Made by a program: the position numbers and the translations under genes. The notes below the pieces were generated by a model, which did no database searches, had not been told where the DNA came from, and saw only the letters and a list, made by a program, of their open reading frames with translations. Positions 40,541 to 51,016 of a stretch of 64,000 nt of DNA are shown one piece after another. Source of the DNA: Symbiodinium microadriaticum (Eukaryota; Sar; Dinophyceae; Suessiales; Symbiodiniaceae); the NCBI GenBank assembly GCA_001939145.1, contig LSRX01000078.1, positions 187,594 through 251,593 on the forward strand, written 5' to 3'. Position 1 is the first letter of the stretch. Each line of letters begins with the position of its first letter.

Positions 40541-40932
40541 CAGGCCCCTATATTACCCGACGCCTGTTGGAGGAACAAAAGAGGAGGTGCGACACTCCCA
40601 TCCGGAAGCTTATGCCTACACACTTGCGCATCGAACAACATTCGAAAAAGCGACCTGCATCCCCCTAAGGGTCCATGTACCCAAATAGTATATACTTTGG
40701 CCCCAAAGTACCCGTATAGGGAGTACTTTAAGGCCAAAGTATATACTATTTGGGTACATCTACCCTTAGACCCTTAGGGTCCTTAAAGAAGGTGTACTTC
40801 GACCATTTTCTACCCATAGCTGCAGCCCACACGAAGCCCATAGCGGCATACCATCAAATGCCATCCTACGGCGTGGCCACGCCTGGCTCTCTGAGTGAGA
40901 GGTCGGCAGTCCCGGAGGGCCCTAAACCTTAA
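40541..40932 (+). CDS. coding island split by hairpin D1 (40541-40662, 40783-40932)
   Basis: Acceptor GATGCAG; RRLLEEQKRRCDTPIRKLMP then RIEQHSKKRPAS; element D1; LKKVYFDHFLPIAAAHTKPI then AAYHQMPSYGVATPGSLSER, to a CCCTAAA tract and TAA. About 36 and 45 good codons on the two sides join in frame when D1 plus one TCC is removed. GT-AG choices near the borders break the frame. Function unknown. Confidence 0.55.
40663..40779. mobile_element. hairpin element family D, copy 1 (inside coding frame)
   Basis: Ends CCCTAAGGGTCCATGTACCC and inverse; perfect TCC flanks (40660-40662, 40780-40782). Confidence 0.9.
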
Positions 40933-41499
40933 ACCCTAAACCCTAATTAAACCCTAAACCCTACTTAAACCTTACAACCTAAAGCTTAAACACCTATAAA
41001 CCCCTAAACCCCTAAACCCTAAACCCTTATAGATCCCTTTAGAGGGACCCTTATAGTACCCTACAAAGGAACCCCTAAAGCCCCGAAACCATCTGGAAGC
41101 CCCAAGGGGCGACTGGACATCATATGCGTAGGCCCTCAGCTGACCCCCCCATAACGCTACTGAGTAAAGCCCTTAGGGTTTAGGGTTTAGGGTTTGGGTT
41201 TAGGGTTTAGGTTACGAGGGGCTACTTGAAAGGTTCAAGTACCATAGCTTCCTAGTACAAGGGTGCGGGGCCCCTGTTTGTTTTTTTTTAACGGGCCAGT
41301 TCCAGAAGGAAAGCTCTGGTTAACGTCGAAAGTGTGCACCGCTGCCTAGGTATGGGAAGCAAGCAAAGATGACCTTAACTTGCGTACCCGATCTCAAGGA
41401 CCGGGCTCCAGAGAGAAATGTGGGGAGTTGGGCTGGTAGATAAAGAACCCAGACCTTCAGTCACCTGCTTACATGAAAGCCGAAGTTTTCTGAGTGTAG

Positions 41500-41736
41500 T
41501 ATGAATTGGGAAGAAGTGAAGCCCAGAAACATTGCGGGCCCTTAAGCCTGCATATTATTGCAGCTTTGTCAATTCGTGCAAGTAAGGAGATTACAGTCGT
41601 GGGTTTGTTGGGATATTTGGGTGTATGTTTTGCCCGGAACTCGAAGCGTTCCACTCCGGTGGCAGTATCTGTTGTTGGCATTGTTGCGAATGTGAACCAG
41701 GTTATGCCGTTCATCTCATTCGCTGCGAGACGCTGA
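41500..41736 (+). CDS. candidate terminal exon, hydrophobic, 78 codons
   Basis: Acceptor GAGTGTAG; YELGRSEAQKHCGPLSLHII, then ITVVGLLGYLGVCF and VAVSVVGIVANVNQVMPFIS, to TGA. Two likely membrane segments. 41040-41499 holds telomere-like text and no gene. Confidence 0.5.
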   Translation, partial: YELGRSEAQKHCGPLSLHIIAALSIRASKEITVVGLLGYLGVCFARNSKRSTPVAVSVVGIVANVNQVMPFISFAARR

Positions 41737-41959
41737 TGTTGCTGTACATGCTACAGTAGTAGCTCCGGCGCCATGTCATAGCATTTACTCTTACAGTACA
41801 TTTCGATGCTGAAACTGCGAGTGTTTGATTGAGTTTCAAGCATTCCCCGCAACTCTGACAACTCTCGCGACAGCTTAATTAATTTTGAAGCTTGAAATTG
41901 CAATTAGCACTGCGAGCATCGGAAAAGTCCAGCACAACTAGATATTGTTACACGTAGTA

Positions 41960-42680
41960 GCAGCTATTGTTATTCGAAACACAGTTCTTGTTTCAGTGAT
42001 GATAGCAACACCCCAAACAAAGTTACATGCTCACATGCAGGCAGAAAACGGTTTAGGGTTTAGGGTTTAGAAGAATAGCTACTACGAATGGTTGTAACAT
42101 TATAGAAATGAAGCTACAGCTAGATATTTTAGTGGCAGCGACAACACTCCAGGCATTTCAAAGAGCCTGAACATAGCAATAACAGGAATTAGAACGCAGT
42201 CATGCTAGTATTGCAAAGCGTTAGTTACTTCAACGATGATAGCAAGATTCCAATCATCTTAATATAACCGTGCAAGAATATCAAAACTATTGGGATTAGC
42301 GTTCTTAATAGTAAACATGTTAGTTGTTTCAAAGATAATAGCAACACCCCCAGTGTCTAATAAGAGTATTATAAGCGGCAGTAACACTAGCAATAAAGAT
42401 ACTGTTGGTTATTCTGATGCTAATCGCAACACTCCAAGCGACTTAAGCGAATCTTAACATGTGAATAGGAAGAAACAGTAGTAACAGAGTAACACTAGTA
42501 GCAGATGTGCTGCTAGTTAGTTTAATGATACTAGCAACATTAAGCCAGGAACTTTTCCCGTTAGTTATTCTAACTTCTAACCTCAATGATAATTGCTACA
42601 CTAAGCCCCATAAACCCTTATCATAAAAACCTAAACCCTAAGTGAAAAATGCTACACTAAGCCCTAAACCCTTATCATAA
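41960..42680. repeat. diverged tandem repeat, unit about 75-80 bases
   Basis: Motif GTTAGTTxTTxxAxxGATxATAGCAACAC recurs about eight times with AT-rich spacers. No gene seen. 42600-42690 adds a tandem copy of CTAAGCCC..TTATCATAAA. Confidence 0.6.
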
Positions 42681-42728
42681 AGCCTAAACCCTAAATTGCA
42701 AAGTCCAAAATCGAGCGAGGGTGAGAAG

Positions 42729-42812
42729 ATGCCCCTCTTGTGCTCGGCGCTGCTTTGCCCGTCACTTCTGGAGTTTACGGAACTCGCGGCTTGGACTTTT
42801 CAAGGAAACTGG
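42729..42812 (+). CDS. candidate first exon with GT donor
   Basis: MPLLCSALLCPSLLEFTELA then AWTFQGNW, exactly 28 codons, donor TGG|GTAACA. A G-type hairpin half follows at 42821. Confidence 0.45.
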
Positions 42813-43008
42813 GTAACATAGGGCCTTAAGAATTAGAATAGGGTTTTGGGGTTTATATAACAGTATGACTATAAGGGAGCGATACGGGGACGTGATCAGT
42901 AATTATTTCGACCTCTGCATTGACCCAGCAGCTTTGATGAGGGTGTTTCGGTTATGGGGTTTTCATGGGGATTCACCAGGGTCTGTCATGGTCTGTCAAG
43001 GTTGTTAG

Positions 43009-43068
43009 TGCAGAGAGAGCCCAAGACCGCCAAACTAGGAATTTGCCAGTTTCTGTTGAAAAGCACAT
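43009..43068 (+). CDS. candidate exon
   Basis: ERAQDRQTRNLPVSVEKH up to the F element. Confidence 0.4.
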
Positions 43069-43272
43069 CCAAAGGGTCCTAGCGGCTGTTATGAGATACT
43101 TCCCCAAGCCATACTAGTAATTCCTAATACAGACACCCTAGATTCTACTAATATGGGTAGTTCTCTAAAGTAGGGTCCCGTTTAAAAGGGTGCCGTTCTC
43201 TACTCGGGGACCTAAAAGGGAGACGATAGTTCAGAGGACTAGCTATCCATACAGGTACTTAGGACCCTTTGG
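43069..43272. mobile_element. hairpin family F, copy 3 (reverse), carrying nested H
   Basis: Ends CCAAAGGGTCCTAG and inverse; interior matches the reverse complement of 15255-15361. Confidence 0.8.
43155..43248. mobile_element. hairpin family H, copy 3, nested in F
   Basis: Ends GGGTAGTTCTCTAAAG / AGCTATCC; flanks ATAT and ATAC split the F sequence ACTATATATAGGTAC. Confidence 0.75.
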
Positions 43273-43399
43273 TAAAACCTTATGAGGAGTCTGAGACCTA
43301 AACCCTAAACCCCTAAACCCTATAAGCCCTGAACCCCTATAAACCCTAAACCCCTAAACCCCTGAACTCTAAACCGGAATCCAAAGCCCTCTACGCCAG

Positions 43400-43476
43400 G
43401 AAAGCTCTCGTCTGCAAACCAAGGTCGGGAAATCCCGAAACCATCCGGAGATCCTGAAAATGACTTACTGGAATAG
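43400..43476 (+). CDS. candidate exon
   Basis: Acceptor TACGCCAG; KLSSANQGREIPKPSGDPEN then DLLE and TAG. Confidence 0.5.
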
Positions 43477-43605
43477 GGTCTTGGGGCTTAGGGTTTTAGG
43501 GTTTGCTTAGGGTTTTAGAGTTTAGGCTTTTAGAGTTTTAGGATTTTGTATCCAGCGATTAAGTTCCTTGTTTCTTGATGTTCGGTTTAGGGCTTTGGTG
43601 GTATA

Positions 43606-43716
43606 CCCTTAGGGTCCATGTACCCAAATACAATATACTTTGGCCCCCCAATGTACCTATATAGGGACTACTTTAAGGCCAATGTATATACTATATGAGT
43701 ACATGGACCCTTAGGG
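43606..43716. mobile_element. hairpin element family D, copy 2
   Basis: Ends CCCTTAGGGTCCATGTACCC and inverse; perfect ATA flanks. In telomere-like, non-coding surroundings. Confidence 0.9.
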
Positions 43717-43858
43717 ATAAACCCTAAACCCCTAAATCCTAAACCCCTAAACCCTAAACCCTAAACCCCTAAGCCCTAAACAGGCCCTAAACTTGGCCCT
43801 AAACCCTAAGTACATGGACCCTTAGGAACAGGGTGACCGAGAGCTGTCGGCTGAGTAG

Positions 43859-43924
43859 GTCAACTTCTACGACGATGCCTCGCTGCGTGCGGCCATGAAG
43901 CCATCTGCTCCTCGCCATCCCTAA
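43859..43924 (+). CDS. candidate exon
   Basis: Acceptor GAGTAG; VNFYDDASLRAAMKPSAPRH to TAA. The same frame upstream reads QGDRELSAE before that TAG. Confidence 0.5.
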   Translation, partial: VNFYDDASLRAAMKPSAPRHP

Positions 43925-44067
43925 GTTAGGGGCTTTTTCGAATTCCTACTATTTCGGGGATCCCGTAGTACAAGTATAGTAGTATATACCCAAGACCCTA
44001 TATAGAGTTTTTATTGCCCTTACATTAAGGGTTAGGGTTTGGGGCTTTTCAGGGCTCCCGGGCTTAG

Positions 44068-44248
44068 ACACCACGCGCTGTCAAGCAAATCGCAGGGTGG
44101 TGGATAATTACTGAATCAAGTAAACCATGGAAACCGAAGCCTCAGACACTCAAACAGCGCTTATGGAGCACGTTCATGGAATCAAAGCCTGAAGAGGGTG
44201 AGTGGGCGTTCATCCGAGGGCTTGAATTCAGAAGTGCCCTGCCTGACG
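44068..44248 (+). CDS. candidate internal exon, 60 codons
   Basis: Acceptor GGGCTTAG; TPRAVKQIAGWWIITESSKP, then LKQRLWSTFMESKPEEGEWA, FIRGLEFRSALPD; donor ACG|GTGAGT. Strong. Confidence 0.6.
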
Positions 44249-44399
44249 GTGAGTCGGCAGGCTAGGCGTGAAAAAAATGACTAATTTCTGCGAGAAAAGC
44301 AACAATAATAATCGTAACCGCCATCATGACAGTCTTATTGACAGATATTCAGAATATTAGCAAAAAGTCGTAATCATTCTCATAGTCTTAGTCACAGCC

Positions 44400-44449
44400 A
44401 TAGAGATAGTACCACTAGTAACAGTAGCAGTAGCAGTAGCAGTAGCAAT

Positions 44450-44482
<33 letters not shown>

Positions 44483-44606
44483 GGTGGTAGCAGCAGCAGC
44501 AGGAGGAGTAGGAGGAGGAGGAGGAGGAGGAGTGGTAGTGGTAGTGGTAGTGGTAGTGGTAGTGGTAGTGGTAGTGGCAGTGGTAGTGGCAGTGGCAGTG
44601 GTAGTG

Positions 44607-44648
<42 letters not shown>

Positions 44649-44652
44649 ATAT
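44400..44652. repeat. AGC/AGG/GGTAGT trinucleotide array
   Basis: Blocks of (AGC)n, (AGG)n, (AGTGGT)n. Ser/Gly frame on +, Leu or Thr frames on -. Confidence 0.9.
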
Positions 44653-44871
44653 AATATGATCATAGGCTATCTTCCTAAACCCTAGAACGTAATTTTTGCG
44701 GGAGCCTAGGTCAAGCATCCTTTTTGTTTCTATTTGAATTTGTGGGCCGACTAACAACTATCGCCATGGCTATCGACCTCCTATGGTTTAGGGTTTGGGG
44801 GTTCGGGTTTTAGGGTTTAGCTCCATGGTTGCATGGTTGTCATATCCGTACCTCCGAGTGGGATTTAGGAA

Positions 44872-44938
44872 TCACTCATGCGAATGGATTCTTTAGCTGC
44901 TCCAAATCCGACCTACCTGCAGCCTTAAGAAAATCTCC
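44872..44938 (+). CDS. candidate exon
   Basis: LMRMDSLAAPNPTYLQ, possible end at TAA 44936. Confidence 0.4.
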
Positions 44939-44990
44939 ATCTGTGGGTTCCGGGTTCTAACATCCTTTTTTCTCTTCGGGCTGCAGGTTA

Positions 44991-45080
44991 TCCATAGGCT
45001 CCTCAGTAGTTCCTTTTGGGGTTACTTTATAGGATCCTGAATATAAACCACAAAAAAGGGAACTAATACAGAGCCTACGA
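44991..45080. mobile_element. hairpin element family A, copy 5
   Basis: Diverged ends TCCATAGGCTCC / GAGCCTACG. Confidence 0.75.
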
Positions 45081-45099
45081 ACATCCCCCCCCCCCCAGA

Positions 45100-45186
45100 N
45101 NNNNNNNNNNNNNNNNNNNNNNNNNNNNNNNNNNNNNNNNNNNNNNNNNNNNNNNNNNNNNNNNNNNNNNNNNNNNNNNNNNNNNN
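45100..45186. other. assembly gap, 87 N
   Basis: Preceded by a C run and followed by tandem copies of GTTTAGGGTTATAAATCCTA (45187-45340, unit about 30 bases). Confidence 1.
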
Positions 45187-45792
45187 GGGGTTATAAGGTT
45201 AAACCTATAAGGTTTAGGGTTATAAATCCTAAAACGTGTTTAGGGTTATAAATCCTAAAACCTGCTTAGGGTTATAAATTATAAATCCTAAAACCTGAGG
45301 GTTATAAATTATAAATCCTAAAACCTGTAGGATACCCGGATACCCTAAACGGTTTTGGGCCTTGCGCTGTCTTGAAGCTCTTCAGTCTGATCTCTGTGTA
45401 GTTTTGCTTTAGGGCCTGTTCCTCCTGTTTATGAGTTTAGGGTTTAGGGTTTAGGGTTTAGGGCCTTCGCAGACGACGGTTGATCATGCGTGTTTCGAGC
45501 GGGGATACGGGTGTTTGAGTCACCAAAAAAACCCTTGCACCCGAAACTGTCAGGGTTTAGGTGTCAGGGACCGCCCACACTTAGGCGTCGGTGCATTCTA
45601 GCCAGAAGCTGAAACCAGACCCAGCGAATCCAAACCCCTTAGTGAAGGAACATGAGCTCGAGAACCCTTAGACTCAGCCTCTAAGACCCTTACAACTTAG
45701 GGTGTAGGGCTTCGGCCCCTACTCAAACGTCGAGACGCGCCTAGGCCTAAACATCCAGAATCCTGGAATATCCTACTTCCTGAACCCCTCAG

Positions 45793-45849
45793 TTCCGAGG
45801 TGGCATGACGGGCCCCATGCGCTTCGGGAGGCCACTTTTCGGCTCTTGA
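45793..45849 (+). CDS. candidate exon
   Basis: Acceptor CCCCTCAG; FRGGMTGPMRFGRPLFGS and TGA. The frame stays open beyond the TGA to 45994. Confidence 0.4.
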   Translation, partial: FRGGMTGPMRFGRPLFGS

Positions 45850-46077
45850 ATTCCCTTTCAAGCAGTGCACCACATTCGCAGACCAGCTACTATTGGACGG
45901 GCAGAGTTACTGCTTTGGGGGCTTACGTATAAACAAGCCCCTATAGGTTCACATGACTGTACCAAAGGGGTTACAGGGTCATGCAGTTCTAACGTCCACT
46001 AGCCCTAATAATTAAGCCAAAACCCAAGATCAACGCATTCCTGCAAATTTGTTGGAAGGTCAGTCTCTGCTTACCAG

Positions 46078-46141
46078 GGCTCTCGCCTGTCTTCTTTGAA
46101 CGCCATCCAGGCACACCGCGGTTCAATCTCCCAGATCATCT
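46078..46141 (+). CDS. candidate exon with GTAAGG donor
   Basis: Acceptor TTACCAG; GSRLSSLNAIQAHRGSISQI then I; donor TCT|GTAAGG. Confidence 0.55.
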
Positions 46142-46562
46142 GTAAGGGATCTACAGGCTAGCTACAGGGATGTATGTATAGGCTTTACTGCTAGGATTTG
46201 TAGGGGATCTATCTATCTATCTATCTATCTCTATATATATATAGGCTATGAATTTAAAGGCCCTTAACTCTAGACCCAAAACATCTTCGAGACATGCGTA
46301 AGGGTTTAGGAGACACCGCGGTTCAAGGTTTGGGGCTTCACAAGGTCTCGACATGAAGATTCGGAGTTGAGGCTTTAGGGGTTAGGGTTTATAGGCTCTA
46401 GGCTTTAGGGGTAAGGGTTAGGCTTCAGGGTTTAGGCTTTAGGGTGTTTGTGGGAGTTGCGGAGGATTGTAAAGAGGTTTGCAGGATTTGTGTAGGCGGT
46501 AGTGGGCTCTGCGGGCTCTAATATGGTCCCCGCAACCATGACTATTTTGGTGCTTCTATATT

Positions 46563-46749
46563 ATGAGCAAAGTAAAATATACCCCCCCAAGCCCAATCCA
46601 ACGCTTCGGAATCGTGCGGGAGGGGAAGTCCCACATCCTAGAGGGTGTGGGGTCGTTAGACAAAGTCAAGTCTAGTTTCGTTGGGTGGGCAGACGAGGGA
46701 TCCCCATCACAACTAGGAAGAGTCCAAGAAACCCGAACTCCGGAGCAAG
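46563..46749 (+). CDS. candidate exon, 62 codons
   Basis: ATG then MSKVKYTPPSPIQRFGIVRE, GKSHILEGVGSLDKVKSSFV, GWADEGSPSQ; donor AAG|GTTGGG. Strong frame. Confidence 0.55.
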
Positions 46750-47077
46750 GTTGGGGTTTAGGGTTAAGGGTCGGTAGCTGTTGAGTTTTAGTGGCCAGCT
46801 CTTTGTTCTAAACGGGGGGCTCCTGAAGCCAAGAACCCAAAGTACCTAAAGCGTTGAGACAGCCTTTCCCGAGCACCCTCAGGCCGTTTTCCATAGATCA
46901 GTTGATAATATCACATTCTGGTACTCTCAGCTCAGTTCTGAAGTGCCCAGACACAAACCCTTGTACAACCCCTATAAACTACGTAACAACCCTGCAGAAC
47001 CCTGTATTGGGGTTTAGGGTTTAGGGTTTGGGGTTCACTGTATCAGTTTATCAAGATGTATCTTCCCTCTAGATCAG

Positions 47078-47155
47078 GTCAACCTCGTCTGCTACCCTCG
47101 AATCCACTTTGCTCTGCCGGGTATTGCCTGTGCACTCTGGCACAGCAAGGGCTGA
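47078..47155 (+). CDS. candidate exon
   Basis: Acceptor AGATCAG; VNLVCYPRIHFALPGIACAL then WHSKG and TGA. Confidence 0.5.
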   Translation, partial: VNLVCYPRIHFALPGIACALWHSKG

Positions 47156-47285
47156 CGGTTCAGGGGTGTGGAGTTTGGCTTCTCCGGAACTTGGAGCATC
47201 TGGGCTAGTTCTCTATATTAGGGCCCCTTGTTAGGCCCCAAAATAGTACGGCATCCTTATTGAAAGGACCCCAGTTCTCTGCCAG

Positions 47286-47339
47286 GACAGGGAGGGAGGT
47301 AGTCAAAAACGGGTCTACGCTCTGTGGTATTCGGAATCC
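47286..47339 (+). CDS. candidate exon
   Basis: Acceptor TCTGCCAG; DREGGSQKRVYALWYSES, up to TTTAGGC text. Confidence 0.45.
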
Positions 47340-47504
47340 ATTAGGGTTTAGGCTTTAGGGTTCGAGCCTCTCCGCTCGGGCTCTTCTCCATGAATCTAAC
47401 TTCCAAGGTGCTGGGTAGGCAACCTTGTACTTCTTTGGGCTACGCACAACCCTACCACAACCGCAAAGACTAAGTCTTGCTCGGCTATGGTACTCAGCCA
47501 CCAG

Positions 47505-47692
47505 GGCTCTCATTAGGATCTCTAGTTCAACAAAGCCCGAGACATCTGGCCCTAAACTTCCCTGAACTGCTCTACAAACCTCCTGTCTTTCGGGGCCCTG
47601 ATATGGCTAAAATGCGGCTAAAAACCTTCTGGCAGTTACTGTTCTCATGCCTCAATTCCAGCACTCGTCATCACTCTTTCTGTTACTCTTGA
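47505..47692 (+). CDS. candidate terminal exon, 62 codons
   Basis: Follows an O-type hairpin (about 47402-47505). LSLGSLVQQSPRHLALNFPE, LLYKPPVFRGPDMAKMRLKT to TGA. Confidence 0.55.
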
Positions 47693-47941
47693 ACTTTAAG
47701 GGGTATTGGGTTTAGGGTTTAGGGTTCAGTGTTTCACTTCATGGGCTTGGGTTTAGGGTTTAGGGTTTCTAAGTTGCACAGCACTAGGCTTTACAGGACT
47801 AGGTTGCCCAGTAGGACCCTTTGGCCCTTTTTGCTTTTGGGGTTCCCTTCTCAAAACCAAGTAGTAGGAAAAAGGACACTTTCTTTTAATTGGGCTACTG
47901 GCACACCAAGAGAATTCTGTAAGTCGAAAAAAAGCGCTCAG

Positions 47942-48028
47942 GGCAGCAGCGAGGATGGCGGCTACGGCGCCACAGCAAAGGCGCTGACGGCTCCGCTTTG
48001 CTCTGTCGAGCAGCCCGGCCGCGCTTAG
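47942..48028 (+). CDS. candidate terminal exon
   Basis: Acceptor GCGCTCAG; GSSEDGGYGATAKALTAPLC then SVEQPGRA and TAG. Confidence 0.45.
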   Translation, partial: GSSEDGGYGATAKALTAPLCSVEQPGRA

Positions 48029-48363
48029 AGTTTAGGGTTCTAGGTTTCAGGGTTTAGGGTTTCGGGCTTTAGGGTTTTAGGGTTTGGGGCTTTATAAGGT
48101 TTAGGGTTTCGGGCTTTAGGGTTTTAGGGTTTTAGGGTTTCGGGCTTTAGGGTTTTAGGGTTTGGGGTTTACGGTTGAGGAGGGAGGTTGCGGAGTCCTT
48201 TAAAGATTCCTGGGTCCGGGGGTTTACGGTTTGGGCTTCAGGGCTTCTGGCTGTCGAGTTCATGAAGGACGGAGAGGTCCGCGGAGGAATCAGCGACTTT
48301 AAGGGTTCAGGCGTAGTTGGAGCCTTCACGATGAAGCTTTCCGACTCGGTTTCGTTCAGTCGC

Positions 48364-48374
48364 TTTTGGCTCAA
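48364..48374 (+). promoter_or_regulatory. relict spliced-leader match
   Basis: TTTTGGCTCAA equals the 3' part of the dinoflagellate spliced leader (ends ..TTTTGGCTCAAG). It lies 47 bases 5' of the ATG at 48422. Eleven bases on both strands of 64 kb are expected by chance only about 0.03 times. Confidence 0.5.
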
Positions 48375-48421
48375 AGCCTCTGCTCCTTGTGGCTATCTGA
48401 CACCTGACCTACTCGGACAAA

Positions 48422-49510
48422 ATGCTGGCAAGAGCATTGGTGTTCGTTTCAGCCGTTTTGAGGGCAGATGCTTCTGCTTCGTCCATCCAGTGGGCCGTCA
48501 AAGAGCAGTTCTCCAGCAGCGACTGCACGAACAACTTGATCCTTTGGCAGGCAAGTATGTGAGTCTTGCGGAGTGAAGGGGTTTAGTTTGAACTTTAGGC
48601 TGTCACCGTGCTGGGGCGCATCGGAACAGTAGCCATGGGTCTCGGTTGTGGAGGTGCCAATGGCAATATTAACAAACACTACGTTGTCGAGGGTACGGCA
48701 CTGATCGAATATACACACGCATTAAATATTGCTGCCGAATGCTCCGATACAGCCCTCTCCAACACAACATGGACACTGGACCAGTGCGTGGAATCTAGCA
48801 CAGGTGTGCACGAGAAGGTGAAGTTGGTGACAGCTCCTGGGATGCTTGACGTCCCCTACGATGTGGGCGATGAGAACTGTTCTGGTGCACCTCTCAGTAA
48901 ATACCTGAGTCCTATGCTCTGCGTTGCCTCGAATGACGTCGACGGATTCCTCAGCCGTATGCCGACATGTTACGGAGAGCAGCGCATCTCGTGCTACTAC
49001 AGCAACAGCGACTGTACCGGCAGCCAGATGTGCGGAGGCCGCCCCACCGATTTGAAGAAGTGCTATGCATCCGGCGGAGGGCGATATTCGATGGCCTCTA
49101 TTCTTGGCTCCGACGATGAAGTTGCAGAGTTCTGCACTACCACCACAACGACCGCATTTGCAGGGATTTCAGGGAACATCAGCATCTACACGGACGGCGG
49201 CTGTTCAGTGCTTGATGGGACACACTCCATCGATCTGGGTCCCTGCACAATGACCGGCTCGACCAGCTCGCAAGACTTTACTTGCATGGAAGGGTCCATC
49301 GCTTACAACGTGTACAGCACTAATGACTGCACCGGTGAGGCAACGACGCAGGTCTTTGAGCAGGGCCCCTGCAACCCAGTGGACAACGGCACGTCATCTT
49401 GGCTAGTTGCTTTCCCCGGATGCACCGGAGGCGCAAGCTCGTCAGATTCGTCAGCAGCAGTGCACTTGAATGTTGGATTCATGATTCTCAGCTTGCTTGC
49501 TTGCCGCTAG
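48422..49510 (+). CDS. secreted Cys-rich, possibly GPI-anchored protein (exons 48422-48550, 48599-49510)
   Basis: Exon 1 encodes a signal peptide MLARALVFVSAVLRADASA, then SIQWAVKEQFSSSDCTNN. A 48-base GC-AG intron (GCAAGT ... CTTTAG) follows in phase 0. Exon 2 gives 303 residues; total about 346 aa. SDCTG/NDCTG motifs recur (CYYSNSDCTG, VYSTNDCTG) with spaced Cys and GPC/GPCNP, suggesting 3-4 diverged extracellular repeats. It ends in a Ser-rich stretch plus hydrophobic tail VGFMILSLLACR, like a GPI signal. Family not recognised. A relict spliced leader upstream suggests the gene passed through a processed mRNA. This is the best-supported gene in the window. Confidence 0.8.
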
Positions 49511-49764
49511 CTCTGCTGAGATAGACAGTTTTCTTGTGCCAGAGAGCCAGGCGTCATGTTTTTTTTTCTGGTGTGCTCAACTCCAGACGACCGGAACTGG
49601 GTTTTTGTTCCTGCGACAGAGGCGGCTCGTCTTCCTCTGATCTTTGCCAGGATGGGGGATGGCCCATATTCGTGTTCAAGGCCTTCGTTTGGAGGTGCGG
49701 AACAGGAAGGAAGACGTTGAAGTCACACATTTATAAATTTGTTGCAAACCCAACGTCCCGCTAG

Positions 49765-50097
49765 GCTATAAGCCTTGCTGTGCAGCTCAGAATTCAGAAG
49801 CTAAAGCTTCTTGCAAGTGCCAAGGCGAGGATGCAACAAGAAGCGTATCCTGACACGTGTCGAGGCATCAAGACGATGGAACGAGAAAAGTCCCCCACTC
49901 CCCCGAATCACAAGGCCAAGACCTCTAAACCGTCAGTTAAAGTTATAAGGCTCTATGAAGAATGGGTGAAGCCACTGAGGAAGGGCAAGAGCATCGCTTT
50001 CGCCCTCATGGGTCGTGGTGCCGAGCAGTCTTGCTTGATTTCCCGAGCAGCGACCTGGCAGAAGCTTAGCATATCTGCTGCCTTGAAGGGTTCCTAG
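49765..50097 (+). CDS. candidate terminal exon, basic, about 110 codons
   Basis: Acceptor CCGCTAG; LRIQKLKLLASAKARMQQEA, then KPSVKVIRLYEEWVKPLRKG, SLIS..-type end to TAG. The same frame is open on both sides of its bounding TAGs (49534-49764 and 50098-50226). Function unknown; probably a gene separate from the secreted one. Confidence 0.55.
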   Translation, partial: AISLAVQLRIQKLKLLASAKARMQQEAYPDTCRGIKTMEREKSPTPPNHKAKTSKPSVKVIRLYEEWVKPLRKGKSIAFALMGRGAEQSCLISRAATWQKLSISAALKGS

Positions 50098-50209
50098 AAG
50101 GCTTCCTTGAAGGGGTTCCTAAAAGTTTTCCGTGAAGGCTTCCTAGAAGGCTTGAGGAGAGTTTCGGGCCCAGTGTACCTACCAAGAGGGGGGGGGGTTC
50201 TGCAGGAGT

Positions 50210-50345
50210 TTTAAATAAGGGCCTAAGTAATTACCCATACTATTTGGGGGTTCCTTCTTCTAGTTCTAGTATCAAGGACCCCAAGACCCTATTCTTTTAT
50301 AGTTATAGTATGAAGGACCCCAAAAAGCCTATTTTAATCATAAAA
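50210..50345. mobile_element. diverged G-type hairpins
   Basis: AAGGGCCTAAGTAATTACCC with TATTTGGGGGTTCCTT; a similar one at 50560-50720. Ends imperfect. Confidence 0.5.
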
Positions 50346-51016
50346 GCCCCACCATTAGGGCTGAGGGTTTCGCAGCTCAGAGTTCCGGGACTCGGAGTCC
50401 TTGATTGCCCCTAAACCCTAGACCCTAATTCCTAAACTCTAAACCCTAAAACCCTAAAACCCTAAACCCTAGCACCACCCTAAGGTATTCTGCTTAGTCC
50501 GGGCCTTAGGAAGATGAGGATCGCACGGTTTAAGGGTTGAGGAGTATGGGGCCCCAAGAATATCACTACTACCTTGGGGTTCCTTGATTTAATATTTATA
50601 GTGATAGTCTACTATAACCCCAAAAGAAATTATCAATACTAGCTTCCGGTTCCTGAATAGTATGATCGTATAATATACCCCCCACACCCTCCCCATTCTA
50701 GTTGTTCAGGCCCTTACGTTACCCAGAGAGACCACGAGACTTCCGTGGTAAAATGTTCCTATAGACTCACGAGTTTTAGAGTTTAGGCTCAGGGTTTAGG
50801 GTTTAGGGTTTAGGGTTTAGGCTCAGGGTTTAGGCTCTTTGTGGGGTTGTGCCCGATTCCCTATCAGCTCTAGGGCTTCATGTGCCTGCATATGTGGTGT
50901 GCGCCTAGGCGTTTAGGGACTTCCGTGGCCCCTCTTGGGCCCTAAACCCTAAACCCTAAACCCTATTCTTAAAGTGGCCCCTCTTGGGGCCATAGGGGTA
51001 ATCCGTGACCGCGTAG

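Noticed and set aside
43606-43716. Family D copy 2 as an in-frame insertion
   Set aside because: Surroundings are telomere-like and non-coding, so there is no frame to test.
44392-44757. 121-codon Leu/Pro-rich minus frame
   Set aside because: Trinucleotide repeat translation with no flanking coding text.
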